The notes beneath the pieces were generated by a model that was given only the letters and a program-made list of their open reading frames with translations, searched no databases and had not been told where the DNA came from. DNA of 7,354 nt from Deltaproteobacteria bacterium (GTDB taxonomy: Bacteria > Desulfobacterota > JAENJC01), in contig JAENJC010000096.1 of the NCBI GenBank assembly GCA_016844545.1, positions 1 to 7,354 of the forward strand, given 5' to 3'. This document shows positions 4,777 through 7,354 of the stretch, one piece after another (within the stretch, counting starts at the first letter, position 1; each line of letters begins with the position of its first letter). Both the position numbers and the translations under genes were made by a program.

Positions 4777-6807
4777 ATGGGTACAGACAGTTTTAAAATA
4801 TACTACACGGCTACGAGACAGCTTTTCAAGGTCTATCTCCTTGGCCTGATATTGTTCATGTCATTTCGCACAGCCCTTTTGTTCTCCTTTGGAAGTTATT
4901 CGGACCTGAGCGCTTACAAACTGGACATGCTCAAGGCCTACTGGGTAGGATACAGGTTCGACACAACGGTCCTGACCTATGGCCTTGTACTTCCTTTCAC
5001 CCTAAATTTGCTGGTCCTGGCTATACCGCGATATTACGACTCCATCAGGAGATTTGCATACTGGTATATCATATTTGCCTATTTCGTCTTTTTATCAGTC
5101 CTGTTCGTAGACTTCTTCTATTTCAAGTTCTTCCAGTCCCATCTGAATGTACTTCTGTTCGGCATTGTAAATGACGACACAAAGGCAGTAATGACCTCTG
5201 TCTGGACCGATTATCCTGTTATCAAGGTTCTACTGATTATTACTTCTGTAATGTGGCTCCTTACCTATCTCGTCAGTAAGATAATGAGCAGGGAATATAA
5301 TGTGGGCGCCAAGGGCCTCGTATTCAAGGCAGTCTTTGTCACTTCCCTGCTTGGGGTGTACGGCCTTGCCATGCGCGGTTCCATTGGTGTATTCCCCATA
5401 CAGAACGATGATACAACCATTTCGCCCAATAACTTCGTTAATACCATGACCATAAACGGTGTCTTTTCCCTGAAGGTGGCGTTCAAAGAAAAGGAGAGGT
5501 ATAAGATCGACACCGACATCCCAAAGATGCTTGGGCAGTATGGTTTTAAAACTCCCCAGGAGGCCTTGAGCATCTATCTGAATAAACCCGTCACGGAAGA
5601 TGAGGAATTCCAGAAGTTATTGCTTGCAAAGACGCAGTCAAACCCATTCCTTAAAGAAAACCCTCCGCATGTCATTTTCCTTCAGATGGAGAGCATGAGC
5701 AACTACTACCTTGACCTGCATTCAAAGGAGATGAACCTCCTGGGGACTCTGGAGGAAGAGCTCCCCAACCTATTTCTTCTCAGGAACTTCCTGTCATGCA
5801 CTAACGGGACCATACACACCCTCGAAGGAATAATGCTTAACAGCCCGAGGACGCCCATATCACAGTCGCCTTATATGAACAGGTCTTTGTCTTCGTCAGC
5901 GGCCCTTCCTTTCTTGAATGCCGGGTATCAAACCACATATATAACAGGTGGAAAATTAGGCTGGCGCAACCTTGATAAGTTTGTAGGGAGACAGTATTTT
6001 CAGGCGGTTGAGGGGAGCGCGATGCTGTTGTCGGAGGTAAAAAATGCTGAGGCCTGGGAGTGGGGAGTTCATGATGAGTTCCTTTTTGAGCGGATATTTA
6101 ACAAACTGGAGAAATCCAGCGGGAAGCCGCAGTTTATCTATGCAATGACAATCTCAAATCATACGCCGTTTGCAGTTCCTGATACGTATAACCCGTATAA
6201 AATTTCAATCACGGAAGATATTCGCAAGAGACTTCGCACCAATGAAGATATAGCCATCAAGAACTTCACAGGTTATCAATATGCCAATGATAGCCTGGGT
6301 AGGCTCATTCAGAGGATAAGGACCTCACCTTATGGGAGCAATACTATTGTCGTGGCTACAGGAGACCACAATACCCTGCAACTGTTTGACTTTACAGACA
6401 GCCAGCTTTTGCAGAAGCTCAGTGTGCCGCTGCTGATGTATGTCCCTGAGAAGTACCGTCCAAAGCAACCTATTGATACAACTGTTTTTTCGTCGCACAA
6501 GGACATATTCCCGACCATCTTTAATCTGGCCTTATCGGATGCAACATATTTAAGATCAGGGAATAACCTGTTTGATGTCGCATCAACAGATTCCTTTGCA
6601 ATCAACAACTACAATGTGGCCATGAATAAGGAAGGAGCGGTATTGATACAGGGAAACAACCTCTATTATAAGTGGAAAAACGATAATGGAGCCTCTCTGG
6701 AGCCGACAAACCTGAAGGAAACACCCGGCCTTGAGACACTTTTAAAAAAGGCAAAGGCGTATACGGCCTCGATGAATTATTATATCCAGACGGAATTATC
6801 AAAATAA
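4777..6807 (+). CDS. LtaS-type sulfatase-fold transferase, five TM segments
   Basis: Membrane-anchored alkaline-phosphatase/sulfatase-superfamily enzyme of 676 aa, most like the lipoteichoic acid synthase (LtaS) and phosphoglycerol transferase group. Five hydrophobic spans (about 19-38, 63-84, 93-117, 148-169 and 181-199) precede a linker and a periplasmic catalytic domain from about 298. Visible active-site elements are VIFLQMES with Glu305 as probable metal ligand, CTNGTIHT with Thr345 as probable nucleophile, ISNHTPF with His462, and TGDHN with Asp530/His531. By family it would cleave a phospholipid headgroup (phosphoglycerol or phosphoethanolamine) and pass it to a surface glycan or lipid. 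In this LPS-type cell, between lpxL and msbA, lipid A/core or a periplasmic glucan is the likely acceptor, which is inference. I prefer ATG 4777-4779; an in-frame GTG at 4750 would overlap lpxL by 13 nt and has no spaced ribosome site. A true sulfatase is unlikely: the Cys/Ser-x-Pro-x-Arg signature is absent. Confidence 0.85.
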   Translation: MGTDSFKIYYTATRQLFKVYLLGLILFMSFRTALLFSFGSYSDLSAYKLDMLKAYWVGYRFDTTVLTYGLVLPFTLNLLVLAIPRYYDSIRRFAYWYIIFAYFVFLSVLFVDFFYFKFFQSHLNVLLFGIVNDDTKAVMTSVWTDYPVIKVLLIITSVMWLLTYLVSKIMSREYNVGAKGLVFKAVFVTSLLGVYGLAMRGSIGVFPIQNDDTTISPNNFVNTMTINGVFSLKVAFKEKERYKIDTDIPKMLGQYGFKTPQEALSIYLNKPVTEDEEFQKLLLAKTQSNPFLKENPPHVIFLQMESMSNYYLDLHSKEMNLLGTLEEELPNLFLLRNFLSCTNGTIHTLEGIMLNSPRTPISQSPYMNRSLSSSAALPFLNAGYQTTYITGGKLGWRNLDKFVGRQYFQAVEGSAMLLSEVKNAEAWEWGVHDEFLFERIFNKLEKSSGKPQFIYAMTISNHTPFAVPDTYNPYKISITEDIRKRLRTNEDIAIKNFTGYQYANDSLGRLIQRIRTSPYGSNTIVVATGDHNTLQLFDFTDSQLLQKLSVPLLMYVPEKYRPKQPIDTTVFSSHKDIFPTIFNLALSDATYLRSGNNLFDVASTDSFAINNYNVAMNKEGAVLIQGNNLYYKWKNDNGASLEPTNLKETPGLETLLKKAKAYTASMNYYIQTELSK

Positions 6808-6808
6808 T

Positions 6809-6813
6809 GGAGA
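6809..6813 (+). promoter_or_regulatory. Ribosome site that fixes a TTG start for msbA
   Basis: GGAGA lies 6 nt before TTG 6820-6822, the only plausible initiator in this frame: an in-frame TAA (the upstream gene's stop) lies just before it, and the first in-frame ATG would remove the first 26 residues including the elbow helix. The nearby ATG at 6807-6809 opens a different frame that ends after ten codons. Confidence 0.7.
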
Positions 6814-6819
6814 ACGATA

Positions 6820-7354
6820 TTGAATATACAGATTTTTAAGCGCATCCTGAGCTATTTTTCACCTTATAAGGTGAGGATATTTATTGCCATTGCCGGAATG
6901 ATAATAGTTGCTCTATCCGATGCCGCTCTGGCATATATTGTAAAACCAGTGCTGAACGATGTTTTTATTAAGACCGATCTAAAGATGCTGGCCATTGTAC
7001 CTGTTGCATTGGTCTTGCTGTATCTCTTCAAGGGAATTTTCAGATATATTCAAGCATACCTGATGGGATATGTGGGGCAGCGAGTTATAATGGATATAAG
7101 AAACAGGATGTATGAACATTACCAACGACTGTCTTTAGACTATTTTGCAGCCAACCAGACAGGCGCGATGATGTCAAGGATAACGAACGACATAATAGCC
7201 ATGCAGCACGCCCTTCCTGTTGCTACAGATCTTGTTAGGCAACCGTTTACACTTATAGGTCTTATTGGAGTAGCTTTTTACATGGAGTGGAAGCTTACTC
7301 TTTTTGCCGTTCTTGCTATGCCTCTTATGATAATCCCATTCGCTGTCTTTATGA
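6820..7354 (+). CDS. msbA: MsbA-type lipid A ABC exporter, 5' part only
   Basis: The first 178 residues of an ABC exporter transmembrane domain; the rest, including the nucleotide-binding domain, lies beyond the right edge. The N-terminal elbow (KRILSYFSPYKVRI, 7-20) leads into hydrophobic spans at about 20-42, 57-75 and 140-175. Family blocks are VKPVLNDVF (41-49), the coupling-helix region DIRNRMYEHYQRLSLDYF (92-109), GAMMSRITNDI (115-125) and the TM3-TM4 MEWKLTLFAV (155-164). These match the MsbA/lipid A export permease group rather than peptide or drug exporters, and the lpxL neighbour supports it. By family it is a homodimer that flips core-lipid A across the inner membrane. It starts at TTG 6820, 12 nt after the upstream stop and in the same frame as that gene. 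No ATPase motifs can be checked here, so exact substrate assignment relies on the TM domain and context. Confidence 0.88.
   Translation, partial: MNIQIFKRILSYFSPYKVRIFIAIAGMIIVALSDAALAYIVKPVLNDVFIKTDLKMLAIVPVALVLLYLFKGIFRYIQAYLMGYVGQRVIMDIRNRMYEHYQRLSLDYFAANQTGAMMSRITNDIIAMQHALPVATDLVRQPFTLIGLIGVAFYMEWKLTLFAVLAMPLMIIPFAVFM

Noticed and set aside
1..7354. CRISPR array, tRNA/rRNA gene, insertion sequence or phage gene
   Set aside because: No spaced direct repeats of 25-40 bp, no tRNA-like cloverleaf, no transposase or integrase motif and no terminal inverted repeats were seen on either strand.

Overview
This window comes from a Gram-negative (LPS-making, two-membrane) bacterium. It carries an outer-membrane oxyanion-type porin, an LpxL-type lipid A acyltransferase and an MsbA-type lipid exporter. 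The moderate base composition, a YezD-type small protein and a tungstate uptake locus under an HTH/periplasmic-binding-protein-like regulator fit an anaerobic lineage such as Nitrospirota or Desulfobacterota. The sequence alone does not fix the taxon.

The window holds two divergent gene blocks separated by a 257-bp promoter region (3624-3880).

Left block, minus strand, read from 3623 down to 1: a one-component regulator with an excisionase-like HTH and an oxyanion-binding-protein-like sensor (3623-2730); a 57-aa YezD/DUF2292 protein overlapping it by 7 nt (2736-2563); a broken phosphate-selective (OprP/O-type) porin (2455-1330); a perfect 12-bp inverted repeat that is probably a terminator or a dispersed palindrome (1299-1325); the tungstate-binding protein TupA (1277-465); and the permease TupB, cut by the window edge (447-1). 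This reads as a tungstate or molybdate acquisition locus: porin across the outer membrane, TupA in the periplasm, TupB (and presumably TupC outside the window) across the inner membrane, and a regulator that probably senses the same oxyanion.

Right block, plus strand: an LpxL-family acyltransferase (3881-4762), a five-TM LtaS-type sulfatase-fold transferase (4777-6807) and the first 178 codons of an MsbA-type ABC exporter (6820-7354+). The genes are tightly spaced (14 and 12 nt), have a good sigma70-type promoter at 3762-3790, and look like an operon for completing, decorating and flipping the lipid A/LPS core.

Points worth a second look are the porin lesion (a frameshift at a junction that also appears to lack about 20 residues), the porin/tungstate linkage, the YezD gene, three 10-bp tandem repeats upstream of the regulator, a 13-codon leader ORF abutting lpxL, and an LtaS-like enzyme of unknown acceptor between two lipid A genes. 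I did not find a clearly new biological system; the most novel proposal is a tungstate-linked outer-membrane porin.
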